Below, one piece after another: positions 15,501 through 23,878 of a DNA stretch of 64,000 nucleotides. The translations under genes and the position numbers were made by a program. This DNA is from CAZLMW01 sp964560875. GTDB taxonomy: Bacteria; Myxococcota_A; UBA9042. The stretch covers positions 1-64,000 of the forward strand of contig CAZLMW010000009.1 in assembly GCA_964560875.1 (NCBI GenBank), in the 5' to 3' direction. How positions within the stretch are numbered: the stretch's first letter is position 1; each line of letters starts with the position of its first letter. The notes under the pieces were generated by a model. The model was not told the DNA's origin. It did not search any database and saw only the letters and a program-made list of their open reading frames with translations.

Positions 15501-16992
15501 CGCGCGTACAAGCGCAGCCGCGGCTGCGACAACCACCGCGTGGGTCACCGGGCAGCGTGCGCGCCTTGAGCGCGTCCTGCGACAGCCCGCCCTTCGGGAC
15601 GCCGTCAAACGCATCGGCGGTGGCGCCTTGGACACCGCAACACCGGCCGGTCTGAACGCTGCTCTGGCGCTGTTTGGCGAGGCTGACCACGGTGCGTCGG
15701 ACGCCGAGTTGGGCGATCGCTTCGTGAAACGGTTCTTCGGTCGCGTGGCGAAACCGTCGCGCCGAGCTCGCGTGGCGACGCCCGAAATGACGAGTCTTCG
15801 CCCAACCGCGATAACCAAGGCGCTGAGCGCTGCCGGAACCGACGGCGCGACAACGGCCGCACCCGCCGGTGATCGCGCGATCGTCTTCGAAGGACTCAGC
15901 GGGCTGGCTGCGTTGGATATGCTCAACCGCGGCGAGAGCACGGAAGCGCTGATAAAAGCGCTCGGAGGCACCGAGCAGACGCTCGTGCAAGCAGGCTCTG
16001 AAGCGGCGGATGCTGCGCCGAGTGCACCCGCAAGCGCCAAGGCCGCGAAGAAAGTCGGTCGTCCCGCCACAGGCGTCAGCACGCACCGGTTCACGCCGGT
16101 CGCCCTGAAGGCCGGTCGCAGCTTGCTGGGCCGTGGCCGCAGGTCTCGATCTCTGCTGACGCGCTCACCCCAATCGGCGCGCGGCTTCCGACAGCGCGCC
16201 GGCTACGGTGCCGCGAGTCTGGGCGGCGGCGGATTGGTCGGGCTGCAGCCTGGTGACGCTGGTCCGAGCTTTCACGGCGGATACACAGACGCGCGGACAT
16301 CTCGTCGCGCTGAGCGCCTGAGCACGGCAGTTATGTCACGGCGTGGCACGCGTCCGGGGCAGCTGGGCAGAAGCCTCGCGTCAAGCGATGCGCCTGCGCA
16401 CGTTCGATCGTCTCGGCAGGCGGGCAGTCTGCCGCGTGATTTCGCCTTCGATAGCGAGCGCGCGCTCGTCGACAACAAGGCGGCGGAGCCTCGGGTTATT
16501 GAACGCACACGCGTCGTGCACGTGCAGTCGCCCAACACCATGCGCTACGACCCGCGCAAGCCGGCATCACAAGGCACGCGCGCTGCGGTTCAGTCCGCTG
16601 CTTCGAGCTCGTTTGGCGCGGCTGCTCCGAAGTCGTCCGCAGCCGCATCGATGGCGCGCGTGTTGTCCGTGACGGCAGCGCCGACAGCCAACATCCTGCC
16701 TCTGGTTGCACCGGCCGCCCGTGCAGTCGCGTCGGCAGCGGCTGCCAAGGGCTTGTCCGAAGGTGTCCAGATGGCCACCAGCGGTGCAAACCCGTCGATG
16801 ATCGCGCCGATGTCCGGTCACGACATCCAGGGACAGACCTCGGGCGGCCCCGGCCAGGGCTCGACCGAAAAAGAGCGCGCCGAGTCCGGTGGCACACCGG
16901 CGCAAGAACTTGACCAACTGGCGATGAAGATCGCCCGCTCAGTGATGGTCCGCATTAAGCGCGAGCGAGAGCGGAGAGGTATCTATGGCTGA
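12589..16992 (+). CDS. 1467-aa Ala-rich eCIS protein of unknown function (tape-measure or cargo candidate)
   Basis: This is the largest gene of the eCIS locus. Residues 1-110 look globular and acidic (VAELADIVQIILEEEEDL). Residues 115-210 are very basic and helical (AARVAAVRRAVAQARKAAAT). The next ~1150 residues are Ala/Thr/Ser/Pro-rich and low-complexity, with recurring motifs such as FVQQLAAANRD and RFMQQVAG and short acidic blocks. The C-terminus is a charged amphipathic helix (LAMKIARSVMVRIKRERERR), like tails I associate with large hypothetical proteins of other eCIS clusters. No signal peptide or membrane segment is seen. It overlaps the LysM adaptor gene by 8 bp, so it is translationally coupled to the structural genes. 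Candidate roles are tape measure, tube-lumen filler or effector scaffold; none is proven. Confidence 0.85.
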   Translation: MSNQTPNNDVLTLHSSIGDRWQGNDSVGTSVGSRHDRVGLVDRTLDRLPGLASLQGSFGIDAWDLATILAVDSRFMAAGGLPVRAMSVAELADIVQIILEEEEDLSAEWAEYERLGKSSPAKTQRKVTKRVKKPAPGMAARVAAVRRAVAQARKAAATRRQQTRNARIAQARAHVETLRQQGADPIALAAAVIDLTRAESGSLESVTGDSVSGAPGVVETADPGLPTLRSMLSVARRDPAAIGIGQRMAETRAGSVAELQPSVAAGAIRWQQAGTRALRMADTAAELAMLQPAADAVWQSAPAEHAAAATAAPSLFAPRQISAHAHQRTGATAQMGSVAPAAQWRAEFAPATPATAQEAAALVQAQRLGQVRANAAQSTHYIPSLSSTPAAQTFATQRSAGLPAPAASGTSVRPMTPALQAASTLTSRQLTARIGALRAIAPRYIDAPPTAGSPTFATAAPKAAGPQTAQFTSTVGTAGRWIGGAAGPSIDPFSELFSAVQAPLTTGTERWLAATDVGTPTDVREGYFAHDLGGGEALQLGAPEVFDAADVRAAQPGANARAIAKRAIARSSTSPAWLTPAATPQVIAAVQAAQAQTAARSEALAAPVAQKAHPSIVGAPQFVQQLAAANRDVASPVAAQRAPTALSSTALPAGGMATEAVSLARSVSQRLMRGVEPTRVATEQGPTWRPMQQWRALTAAPSAAQAGQSADSSVAGAHRFMQQVAGTGVGMFARGDVSASESPWLAAAMVADTEGGTSFITPSRVAELRGAIAQMQGAGEWLLPGDAGFDTWREMAAAQQADRVSTPARAAARRAALSHAPVGVGQTARSPSSSATDALTPRAAASVAPAASAAIERFLSTQTRLSGKALGSFEMGAAATAFSTMSLATADDSVLGLSPADASDAMTPWLVARAVADLPATQARQFRFADDASIDMLALRPDADTALDGADTPVGEIRSASLAARRTPATVARTSAAAAATTTAWVTGQRARLERVLRQPALRDAVKRIGGGALDTATPAGLNAALALFGEADHGASDAELGDRFVKRFFGRVAKPSRRARVATPEMTSLRPTAITKALSAAGTDGATTAAPAGDRAIVFEGLSGLAALDMLNRGESTEALIKALGGTEQTLVQAGSEAADAAPSAPASAKAAKKVGRPATGVSTHRFTPVALKAGRSLLGRGRRSRSLLTRSPQSARGFRQRAGYGAASLGGGGLVGLQPGDAGPSFHGGYTDARTSRRAERLSTAVMSRRGTRPGQLGRSLASSDAPAHVRSSRQAGSLPRDFAFDSERALVDNKAAEPRVIERTRVVHVQSPNTMRYDPRKPASQGTRAAVQSAASSSFGAAAPKSSAAASMARVLSVTAAPTANILPLVAPAARAVASAAAAKGLSEGVQMATSGANPSMIAPMSGHDIQGQTSGGPGQGSTEKERAESGGTPAQELDQLAMKIARSVMVRIKRERERRGIYG

Positions 16993-17641
16993 TAGCAAAG
17001 CAAAGCTCATTGTCCACGATGAGGACAAGGGCGGGCTTGAAAAGAAAGAAATCGAGTTCAGTTACAATCCTGAGTCGATTCGCGTCACCAAGACGGTGAA
17101 GCACAAGGAACAGCGCCAAGCCGGCCAGAACGCGCCCAAGAAGCAGTTCACGGGCGGTGACTCGACCAAGATCGAGTTCGGCGAGATCATCTTCGACACG
17201 TTTGAGTCGCGCGTGAGCGTGTACACCAAGCATGTCCGCGCGCTCGAGTGCTTCATCACGGCGGCGGAGAAGACGCACAAGCCGCCGCGCGTGATGTTCA
17301 AGTGGGGCAACGCGGTCTATGAGCAGACGCTCAACAACAAGCCGCGTTGGTTCCACGTGTCGGCGTTCGACGTGAACTACATCATGTTCCTGCCGGACGG
17401 AACGCCGGTGCGCGCCAAGGTCAAACTGACCCTGTCCGAGTACGCCGAGAAAGAGCCGCGTGGTTCACCGGACACCGCCCACGTGCACATGGTGTCGCGT
17501 GGAGACAGCCTGCAGTCCATCGCGTTCTCCGAATACGATGATCCGTCCGAGTGGCGACGTATCGCCGACGCCAATGGCATCGACGACCCGATGGCGCTCG
17601 AGGCTGGCCGAAAACTCCTGATTCCGCCGATCTTGAAGTAG
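16985..17641 (+). CDS. eCIS baseplate adaptor with C-terminal LysM domain (Afp7/Pvc7, gp53-like)
   Basis: A 218-aa protein. The N-terminal ~150 residues (IEFSYNPESIRVTKTV, FGEIIFDTFESRVSV, PPRVMFKWG) match the tube-initiator/adaptor family of contractile tails. The last ~50 residues (MVSRGDSLQSIAFSEYDDPSEW through RKLLIPP) are a LysM fold, as in T4 gp53 and Afp7. In related particles this LysM domain holds baseplate parts together rather than degrading peptidoglycan. The ATG lies inside the end of the preceding gene, an 8-bp overlap. Confidence 0.9.
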   Translation: MADSKAKLIVHDEDKGGLEKKEIEFSYNPESIRVTKTVKHKEQRQAGQNAPKKQFTGGDSTKIEFGEIIFDTFESRVSVYTKHVRALECFITAAEKTHKPPRVMFKWGNAVYEQTLNNKPRWFHVSAFDVNYIMFLPDGTPVRAKVKLTLSEYAEKEPRGSPDTAHVHMVSRGDSLQSIAFSEYDDPSEWRRIADANGIDDPMALEAGRKLLIPPILK

Positions 17642-17679
17642 CGCTTGACGCGGCTTGAGCGGTTCAACGGGAGAGACTG

Positions 17680-18837
17680 ATGCCTTCAGAACTTGCAGCA
17701 ACTATCACCGTCAAACTTGACGGTGCGACCGAGATCTCCGGCGACGACGGGGAAAAGGTCGAAACCAGAACCGGTGAGGGAATCCTCTCCGTCAGCGTCG
17801 ACTTGCGCCTGGACAGCCCGGATATGTTCAGCGTCGAGTACGACATGATGGACGAAGCGACCCTGCGCTTGGTCGACACGTTCAAGGCCGGCGCGAAGGT
17901 CGAGATCTCGCTCGGCCTCGAATCCGACGAGATGTTGTGCGTCGGCGAAGTCCACTACATCGAGCCGTCGTTTGACGTCGATGTGGGCTACCGAACCACG
18001 ATCTCGGGCTACCACAAGCTGCACCGCCTGACCCGCGGTCAGCGAAGCACGACGTGGGGCAAGGGCCTCGAGGACGACAAGCCGCCAACAGACGCGGCCA
18101 AGGACGTGCTCAACAAGTCCAAGGCTGACGTCGGCAGCGGCGAAGACGGATTGAGCCTCGACAAGGCGGACACCGCCGAGGTCAAGCACCGCTACATCCC
18201 GCAGCTCAACGCAAGTGACTTCGAGTTCTTGACCGCCATCGGCGCGGAGCTCGAATTCAAGGCTGATTCCGGCGCGGTTGACGGAAAAGTGAGCTTCAGC
18301 AAGCCCGATCCGGCGTCCGAACCCGTGTTGACTCTGCAACGCGAGCGCGACGGCAAGGGTGGCGACGACAAGAGCCTCATCATGAGCGCCAACTTCCGGC
18401 TGTCGACCGTCCAGCAGTACGCCAAGGTCGAAGTTCGCAGCTGGGATCCGTGGACCAAGAAGAACATCGTGGGCGTTTGCGAGTCGAGCAAGTACGACTT
18501 CGGCGGCACGAAAGGCAAGGACGAGACCGGTAAGGCGCTCTACGGTTCGGCCAGCGCTGGCCGCAAGTACACGGTGGTTGATCAACCGGTCAACACGAAG
18601 GAAGAGGCCGATGCTCTCGCGCAAGCGGTCTTCGACCAGTACTCGATGGACTTTGTGACCGGCGAGGTCGCGATCGAAGGCAACCCGAAAGTGGTGCCTG
18701 GCAAGACCATCAAGTTCGAGGGCTTCGGCAAGGTGTTCAGCGGCAAGTACCTGATCACATCGGCGACGCACACGTTCCGGCCCGAGGAAGGCTACCGGAC
18801 CGTTATCGGATTTTCGCGCAACGCGCACACCGTCTAG
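17680..18837 (+). CDS. eCIS central hub protein (gp27/VgrG N-terminal-like, late control gene D family)
   Basis: A 385-aa protein of the phage late-control D/gp27 type: duplicated barrel-like domains, an SVEYDMMDEATLRLVDTFKAG segment, GYRTTISGYHKLHRLTRG, and RYIPQLNASDFEFLTAIG. It ends at the hub fold (FSGKYLITSATHTFRPEEGYRT) and lacks the OB-fold and beta-helix needle that full VgrG or Afp8 proteins carry. The needle must therefore be supplied by another gene or be very short. It lies between the LysM adaptor and gp25, its normal place in eCIS operons. SD: gggagag at about 9-nt spacing from ATG 17680. Confidence 0.88.
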   Translation: MPSELAATITVKLDGATEISGDDGEKVETRTGEGILSVSVDLRLDSPDMFSVEYDMMDEATLRLVDTFKAGAKVEISLGLESDEMLCVGEVHYIEPSFDVDVGYRTTISGYHKLHRLTRGQRSTTWGKGLEDDKPPTDAAKDVLNKSKADVGSGEDGLSLDKADTAEVKHRYIPQLNASDFEFLTAIGAELEFKADSGAVDGKVSFSKPDPASEPVLTLQRERDGKGGDDKSLIMSANFRLSTVQQYAKVEVRSWDPWTKKNIVGVCESSKYDFGGTKGKDETGKALYGSASAGRKYTVVDQPVNTKEEADALAQAVFDQYSMDFVTGEVAIEGNPKVVPGKTIKFEGFGKVFSGKYLITSATHTFRPEEGYRTVIGFSRNAHTV

Positions 18838-18921
18838 ATCGCCCGCGACGTCGATTCGGCGTCGATCCTGATCCCGCGAATCCTCTCGGCGCGATTGTCT
18901 GCGTCGGGGGAGATGTATGGC

Positions 18922-19007
18922 TGAACGAACGAATACGCGGCTTTTCGGCGGTTTTTGCTGCGATTCGCGACGGCCGCGATAACGCCACTATGTATACCGT
19001 TCGTTCA
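18922..19007 (+). repeat. 10-bp perfect inverted repeat in the intra-operon gap
   Basis: TGAACGAACG (18922-18931) and CGTTCGTTCA (18998-19007) are exact reverse complements 66 bp apart, in the only sizeable non-coding stretch of the eCIS operon (18838-19129, about 290 bp). They could be operator half-sites or the ends of a lost insert. Nothing else is recognisable in the stretch apart from the TTGACA box at 19034. Confidence 0.4.
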
Positions 19008-19033
19008 ATACCGGAATTCGGCCTGTTCATGCG

Positions 19034-19063
19034 TTGACACTCAGCCGTGCGGCGGGGTATTTC
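19034..19063 (+). promoter_or_regulatory. Possible internal promoter for the distal eCIS genes
   Basis: A perfect TTGACA (19034-19039) is followed after 18 bp by TATTTC (19058-19063), about 65 nt before the small Cys-rich gene. The -10 is weak. Confidence 0.35.
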
Positions 19064-19129
19064 CCCGATCTCGATCTCACGTTTTGTACCTCTCGCGGGC
19101 CCCTTGCCCGAGATCTCTGGTGGCGCTGC

Positions 19130-19342
19130 ATGTCGTTTGGCGAACTCAGCGAAGAAGAAGTGCTCATGGAGCTGCAGGACGTCTTGACGATGTGCGCTGC
19201 TGGTCGCACCGACGGCCATACGTGTCCGTTCGACCCGGACGTCAAGCTCGACTGCGACTACGACGCGGGTTGGGTAAAAGTGCGCTGCGTGGGCTGCCGA
19301 TGTGGCCGCGGCGGTATCAAGTTCGAGGGTCTCGCCGGCTGA
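19130..19342 (+). CDS. Small Cys-rich protein in the eCIS operon (putative metal-binding)
   Basis: 70 aa from ATG 19130. An acidic N-terminal helix (GELSEEEVLMELQDVL) is followed by C22, H30, C32, C42, C53, C56 and C58, including a CxxCxC cluster that could bind zinc or iron. I do not recognise the family. The frame is open further upstream, but that part does not look like protein and the SD is weak. It is encoded between the hub (gp27-like) and gp25 genes, close to where other eCIS encode their spike tip. No PAAR motif is present here, so a spike-tip role is only a guess. It could also be a chaperone. Confidence 0.55.
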   Translation: MSFGELSEEEVLMELQDVLTMCAAGRTDGHTCPFDPDVKLDCDYDAGWVKVRCVGCRCGRGGIKFEGLAG

Positions 19343-19363
19343 TAGCGGTGGCGGAAGGTGTCG

Positions 19364-19765
19364 ATGATCAAGAGCTTTCTCGGAAAAGGCATTAAGTTCC
19401 CCCTGCAGGTCAATTCGACCGGTGGGCTCGCCAGTTCCGAGGGCCCTGATAACATCGAAGAGAGCATTCGTTGCATCGTCGGAACCGCCGTAGGCGAGCG
19501 CGTCATGCGCCCCAAGTTCGGCTGCCGGATCCACGAGTATGTCTTTCACCCCAACTCGGCGACGACCGCGGGCATGGTCCAGTACTACGTCCATGAGGCC
19601 CTTGAGAAGTGGGAGCCCCGCATCGAGAACCTGCAAGTAACCGCCGCCCCTGATGACGACCGGGCGAGCGTCATGCTCGTCAACATCAGCTACCGCGTGC
19701 GCTCCACAAACCAGGACAAGAACATGGTCTACCCGTTCTACCTGCGACGCGAGCAAGACCTCTAA
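19364..19765 (+). CDS. eCIS baseplate wedge protein, gp25-like (Afp9/Pvc9)
   Basis: A 133-aa GPW/gp25 family member. It contains the hallmark EESIRCIVGTAVGERVMRP, which continues into the family core (KFGCRIHEYVF), and ends in a YPFYLRREQ beta-strand. In contractile systems gp25 plugs the first sheath ring onto the baseplate wedge. ATG 19364 is preceded by ggaagg at 5-nt spacing, better than the in-frame GTG at 19358. Confidence 0.95.
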   Translation: MIKSFLGKGIKFPLQVNSTGGLASSEGPDNIEESIRCIVGTAVGERVMRPKFGCRIHEYVFHPNSATTAGMVQYYVHEALEKWEPRIENLQVTAAPDDDRASVMLVNISYRVRSTNQDKNMVYPFYLRREQDL

Positions 19766-19870
19766 CCGATTCCGCCGCGTTGGCGCGGCTCGGACCAATA
19801 CGACCTTGGACCGAGCCGGCGAGCCCACCCTGCACGACCCGCATTTCGACGCGCCCGAGAAGAGCACCCG

Positions 19871-22864
19871 ATGATTCCGACTCCCAATCTCGACGACCGC
19901 AAGTTCGAGGACATTGTCCAAGAGGCGATTCGACTCATCCCGCAGTACTGCCCTGACTGGACCAACCACAACCGGGCCGATCCTGGCATTACGCTCATCG
20001 AGCTGTTCGCCTGGATGACGGAGATGACGCTGTACCGGCTCAACCGTGTGCCGGAGAAGAACTATCTCGCGTTCCTCGAGCTGATGGGGATCAACCTGTC
20101 GCCTCCTCAGCCGGCCCGCGCGCTGCTGCAGTTCGCCATCAACCCGAAAGCCGACAAGGTGACGATTCCCAAGGGTTGTCGCGTGGGCACCGCGCCCGGT
20201 CAGGACGGCAGGTTTCAGACGTTCGAGATCGAAAAGGACGCGATCATCACAGCAAACCAGCTCGTCAAATGCATGAGCCAGCACCACGAGGTGTTTCGGG
20301 ACAACAGCGAGTTCTTGGCCGTCAACGGCACCGGTGTTCCGCTCTGGGCAGGTGTGCGGGCAGTCGAACGCTTCTTGTATGTGGGTGACACGCGCCTTGC
20401 GACGTTCTCCGAATCCAGTCTGCTGACGATTCGCTCGACATCTTCCGCCGAAGTGCCCCACCCGCTCGTCAAGATCCTTGAGTGGGAGTACCACGACGGT
20501 GAGCGGTGGCGTCAGCTGATGAGCCCGGCGATGGAGACTGCGCCCAACGAGATCGCGCTGATCGGGCCGGTGGAGATGGTCGAGTCCGAGGTCAATGACC
20601 AGGCGGGTTTCTGGGTGCGTGGCCGGCTGGCAGAGGTGCCGCAGACCCCCGACGAGACGGTTTGCGACACGCTTTCGATGCGCCTTGAGTTGATCGGTGA
20701 GGGCGAGTTCCCCGAAGCCGCGTTCGCCTCGATGGAAGGGGAGATGTTCCTCAAGCTCGACATGGAGCGGAATTTCATGCCGTTCGGTCGCGAGCCCAAG
20801 GCGGACTGCGCGCTTTGCCTCAAGAGCGACGACATCTTCGCGCACGACGCCGACCTGCGCATCGACATCGAGCTGGCCGAATCGTCCGCGGCCCCCAAGC
20901 CGCAGCCGTCCGAGAACCTGGTCGTCGACTGGGAGTACTACAACGGCAAGCGCTGGAAGCTCATCGGCCGCAACGGCGTGGGCGAGTACGATGAAAAGGA
21001 CGGCGGTCACGGCTTCAACGACGACACAGCGTGCTTGACCGAGAGCGGCTCCATCTCGTTCAAGCGACCCAAGGATCTGCGGCAGGCGACCGTCAACGGC
21101 ATCGATGGCCTCTGGATTCGCGCGCGGATCCACCGCGGAGATTTCGGCGTTCCCGGTACGTACGAGCTCGAAAACGATCGTTGGGTCTGGCAGGACACGC
21201 GTCCGTTGCGTCCGCCGACACTCAAGACGCTCGCGCTGCGCTACGTCGAGGACCACCAGCCTTTCGAAAAGGTCCTTGCGTACAACGATTTCGTGCACAC
21301 CGACCACACCAACTTCGCGAAGGAAGAGCTCAAGCCGTTTCAGCCGTTCACCCCGGTCGCCGAGGAGAGCCCGACGCTGTACATGGGGTTCCGCGAGCCC
21401 TTCCCCAACGCCAACAACGGCGTCTTCTTCGACCTCGTCGAACATGAGGGCCCGGGCCGCCGTCTGCGCGCCGATCGCGGCGACACGTCCAAGAGCCTGG
21501 AAGCTGCCAAGACTGAGCAGGTCATCGCGTGGGAGTACTGGGGCGGGCGCGAGTGGAAATCGCTCGTCGTCCAGGACCGCACGCACGGGTTCGTCCAGAG
21601 CGGCTTCATCGAGTTTGTCGGGCCGAAAGATCACCGCTCGAACAAGCGCTACGGCGAGAACCTCTACTGGATTCGCGCGCGGCTCGAGCACGGGGGCTAC
21701 GACGAGCCGCCGATCTTGCGGACTGTGCTGCTCAACTGCGCGCACGCGGACAATCTGCAGACCCATCGGGACACGATCCTGGGCACCTCGCAGGGCACGC
21801 CCAACCAGGCGTTCCGGTTCCCGCGCGGCCCGGTCCTCGCCGGCCAACAGATCTGGATTCGTGAACGCGAACGACCGCCGGGCAACGAGCTCGACGAGAT
21901 TGTGGCGCTCGAGGGCGAAGACGCGGTGCGCGAAGACCCCGACGGCGGCTACCTGGTGCGCTGGCACGAGGTCGAGAGCCTGTACGAGAGCAAGCCCAAC
22001 TCGCGGCACTACGTCAAAGACATCGTCAAGGACACGATCGTCTTCGGCGACGGAATCCGCGGGGCGATCCCGGCGAAGGGCGACCGCAACGTCATTTGCG
22101 GCGGCTACCAGGTCGGCGGCGGTGACGACGGCAATGTGCCGCCCAACAGCATCAACGTGCTGCTGCACTCGGTGTCGTACGTCGAGTCGGTCACCAACCT
22201 CTACGCGGCCGCCGGTGGCAGCAACCTCGAGTCGGTCGAAGAGGCCAAGCTGCGCGGACCTCACTCGCTCAAGGCGAAGGGGCGTGCGGTTACCGCGGAA
22301 GACTTCGAATGGCTCTCCAGAGAGGCCAGTAACTCGGTCGCGCGTGTCTGTGCGTTGCCCACAACCGCCCGCGAAGGCGAGGTAACCGTGGTCATCGTGC
22401 CCAAGGTCGCCGAGTCCCACCCCGACTTCCTCGACAAGCCAATCGCCTCGACCGAGCTGCTCCGTAAGGTGCGCAACTACCTGGCAGATCGGAAGCTGCT
22501 GACGACGGTGCTCAACGTCGAGCGCCCCGTGTTTCGCGAGCTGTCGATCGTCGTCGAGATCATCTTGCTGCAGGCCACGGCAGCCGAGCAGGTCAAGCGC
22601 GAGATTGAGAATCGCGTCCGCATGTTCATGCATCCGCTCAAGGGCGGAAAGCGTGGCGACGGCTGGCCGTTTGGACGTTCGGTGTACCGCGTCGACCTGT
22701 ATCACGTGGTGGAGGACGTCGCCGGCGTCGATTTCGTTGACCGGATCCGCATCATCGACGAATCCACAAAGCTTGAGATCGACCAGCTCAAGCTCCAAGC
22801 CGGTCAGCTTGTCCACTGCCTGAACGTCGACATTGTCGAGAAGGCTCACGACCGCATGGTGTAG
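19871..22864 (+). CDS. eCIS baseplate wedge protein, baseplate J/gp6-like (Afp11/Pvc11)
   Basis: A 997-aa protein. The N-terminus (IPTPNLDDRKFEDIVQEAIR, ADPGITLIELFAWMTEMTLYRLNRVPEKNY) is the signature of the long eCIS baseplate J proteins. Two repeated beta-rich central modules share WEYYNGKRWK and WEYWGGREWK motifs. The C-terminal J-like part contains GDGIRGAIPAKGDRNV, YQVGGGDDGNVPPNSI and a VKREIENRVRMFMHPLKGG helix. It forms the wedge ring around the hub together with the gp7/I-type protein encoded next. Confidence 0.95.
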   Translation: MIPTPNLDDRKFEDIVQEAIRLIPQYCPDWTNHNRADPGITLIELFAWMTEMTLYRLNRVPEKNYLAFLELMGINLSPPQPARALLQFAINPKADKVTIPKGCRVGTAPGQDGRFQTFEIEKDAIITANQLVKCMSQHHEVFRDNSEFLAVNGTGVPLWAGVRAVERFLYVGDTRLATFSESSLLTIRSTSSAEVPHPLVKILEWEYHDGERWRQLMSPAMETAPNEIALIGPVEMVESEVNDQAGFWVRGRLAEVPQTPDETVCDTLSMRLELIGEGEFPEAAFASMEGEMFLKLDMERNFMPFGREPKADCALCLKSDDIFAHDADLRIDIELAESSAAPKPQPSENLVVDWEYYNGKRWKLIGRNGVGEYDEKDGGHGFNDDTACLTESGSISFKRPKDLRQATVNGIDGLWIRARIHRGDFGVPGTYELENDRWVWQDTRPLRPPTLKTLALRYVEDHQPFEKVLAYNDFVHTDHTNFAKEELKPFQPFTPVAEESPTLYMGFREPFPNANNGVFFDLVEHEGPGRRLRADRGDTSKSLEAAKTEQVIAWEYWGGREWKSLVVQDRTHGFVQSGFIEFVGPKDHRSNKRYGENLYWIRARLEHGGYDEPPILRTVLLNCAHADNLQTHRDTILGTSQGTPNQAFRFPRGPVLAGQQIWIRERERPPGNELDEIVALEGEDAVREDPDGGYLVRWHEVESLYESKPNSRHYVKDIVKDTIVFGDGIRGAIPAKGDRNVICGGYQVGGGDDGNVPPNSINVLLHSVSYVESVTNLYAAAGGSNLESVEEAKLRGPHSLKAKGRAVTAEDFEWLSREASNSVARVCALPTTAREGEVTVVIVPKVAESHPDFLDKPIASTELLRKVRNYLADRKLLTTVLNVERPVFRELSIVVEIILLQATAAEQVKREIENRVRMFMHPLKGGKRGDGWPFGRSVYRVDLYHVVEDVAGVDFVDRIRIIDESTKLEIDQLKLQAGQLVHCLNVDIVEKAHDRMV

Positions 22865-22912
22865 CGCCGCGGTTTTCGCGGCATGAACCGAGCGACGAAG
22901 AGGTAGACGAAG

Positions 22913-23794
22913 ATGGCGATTGGCACTTCAGGAGGACGCGGTCTGCGGCGTGGTCGACGCGCGCGCAAGCTCGTGGTGCCCGATGTGTCGGGACTGTCGA
23001 TCGATAACGCGCAGATCGTGCTTCAGCAAGCCGGTTTCAAGCGTGGTATTCCGCGCTTCGTGCGCGACTACGAAGCCGACGGGACCGTGGTCTCCCAAGC
23101 GCCGTTGCGCGGGCAACTCGTCGATTCGGATTCGCCGATTCAACTGAATGTCGCCAAGCAGAGCTGGCTGAGGTTTCTGCCGCAGATCTTCCAGGACACG
23201 AGCGCGGACCCCGAAGCGCTGCTGCTCAACCTGCTGTACATCTTTCAGCAGATCCACGGATCGGTGACGACCAAGATCGACAACATCGCGTCCCTGATGC
23301 GGCCGCTGGAAGCTCCGCCCGAGTTTCTGCCCTGGCTGGCGTCGTGGATCGCGCTTCAACTCGAGAGCGACTGGCCCGAAGAGAAGAAGCGCAAGTGGCT
23401 GCGGCACGCGCCCGCCCTGTACAACATCCGCGGCACACGACGCGCGCTTGAGCTGCTGCTCGAGATCTACACCGGAGTGCGGCCGAGCATCATTGAAAAC
23501 GACTGGCCCGATGAGGCTTTTCGGGTCGAGGTGAACTCGGTCATCGGTGAGTCGAGCACGATCCTGCCGCCGATGAACCTGAACAACTGCTTCATCGTCG
23601 AGCTGCCCATGGCGCCTGCCGAGGTCACCGACGAGCAGCTGGTCCGCATTCATCGCGTGATCCAGGCCGAAAAGCCGGCGCACACCAGCTACTTCCTACG
23701 ATTCAAGGCACCCGACGACGCGGTCGACTGGGGCGCATTCTGGGTCGTGGGCGAAGACACGATGATGGGCGAGGACGACCTCGAGATCGATTGA
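22913..23794 (+). CDS. PASTA domain fused to a tail protein I-like baseplate subunit (Afp12/Pvc12-like)
   Basis: A 293-aa protein. Residues about 20-80 (VVPDVSGLSIDNAQIVLQQA, VVSQAPLRGQLVDSDSPI) form one PASTA domain. PASTA is best known from penicillin-binding proteins and PknB-type kinases, where it binds cell-wall fragments. From about residue 85 the protein is a P2 gpI-like tail protein (LRFLPQIFQDTSADPEALLL, PPEFLPWLASWIALQLES, YNIRGTRRALELLLEIYTG), the baseplate wedge partner of the J protein. The PASTA domain would sit on the baseplate surface and might touch the peptidoglycan of the target or host. The start has ggtag/gaag near 22900. Confidence 0.92.
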   Translation: MAIGTSGGRGLRRGRRARKLVVPDVSGLSIDNAQIVLQQAGFKRGIPRFVRDYEADGTVVSQAPLRGQLVDSDSPIQLNVAKQSWLRFLPQIFQDTSADPEALLLNLLYIFQQIHGSVTTKIDNIASLMRPLEAPPEFLPWLASWIALQLESDWPEEKKRKWLRHAPALYNIRGTRRALELLLEIYTGVRPSIIENDWPDEAFRVEVNSVIGESSTILPPMNLNNCFIVELPMAPAEVTDEQLVRIHRVIQAEKPAHTSYFLRFKAPDDAVDWGAFWVVGEDTMMGEDDLEID

Positions 23795-23878
23795 CGGCGC
23801 TCAACCGCGGGCCACGAGTTGGCGCTGCGGACGACGCCGGGACAGAGAACACAAGCACGGTCAACGGAGAGACAGACC

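Noticed and set aside
18803..22849. 1348-codon antisense ORF opposite the baseplate J gene
   Set aside because: Its translation has no protein-like features, and GC3 bias of the real + strand gene keeps the antisense frame open. The + strand product is a clear J-type protein.
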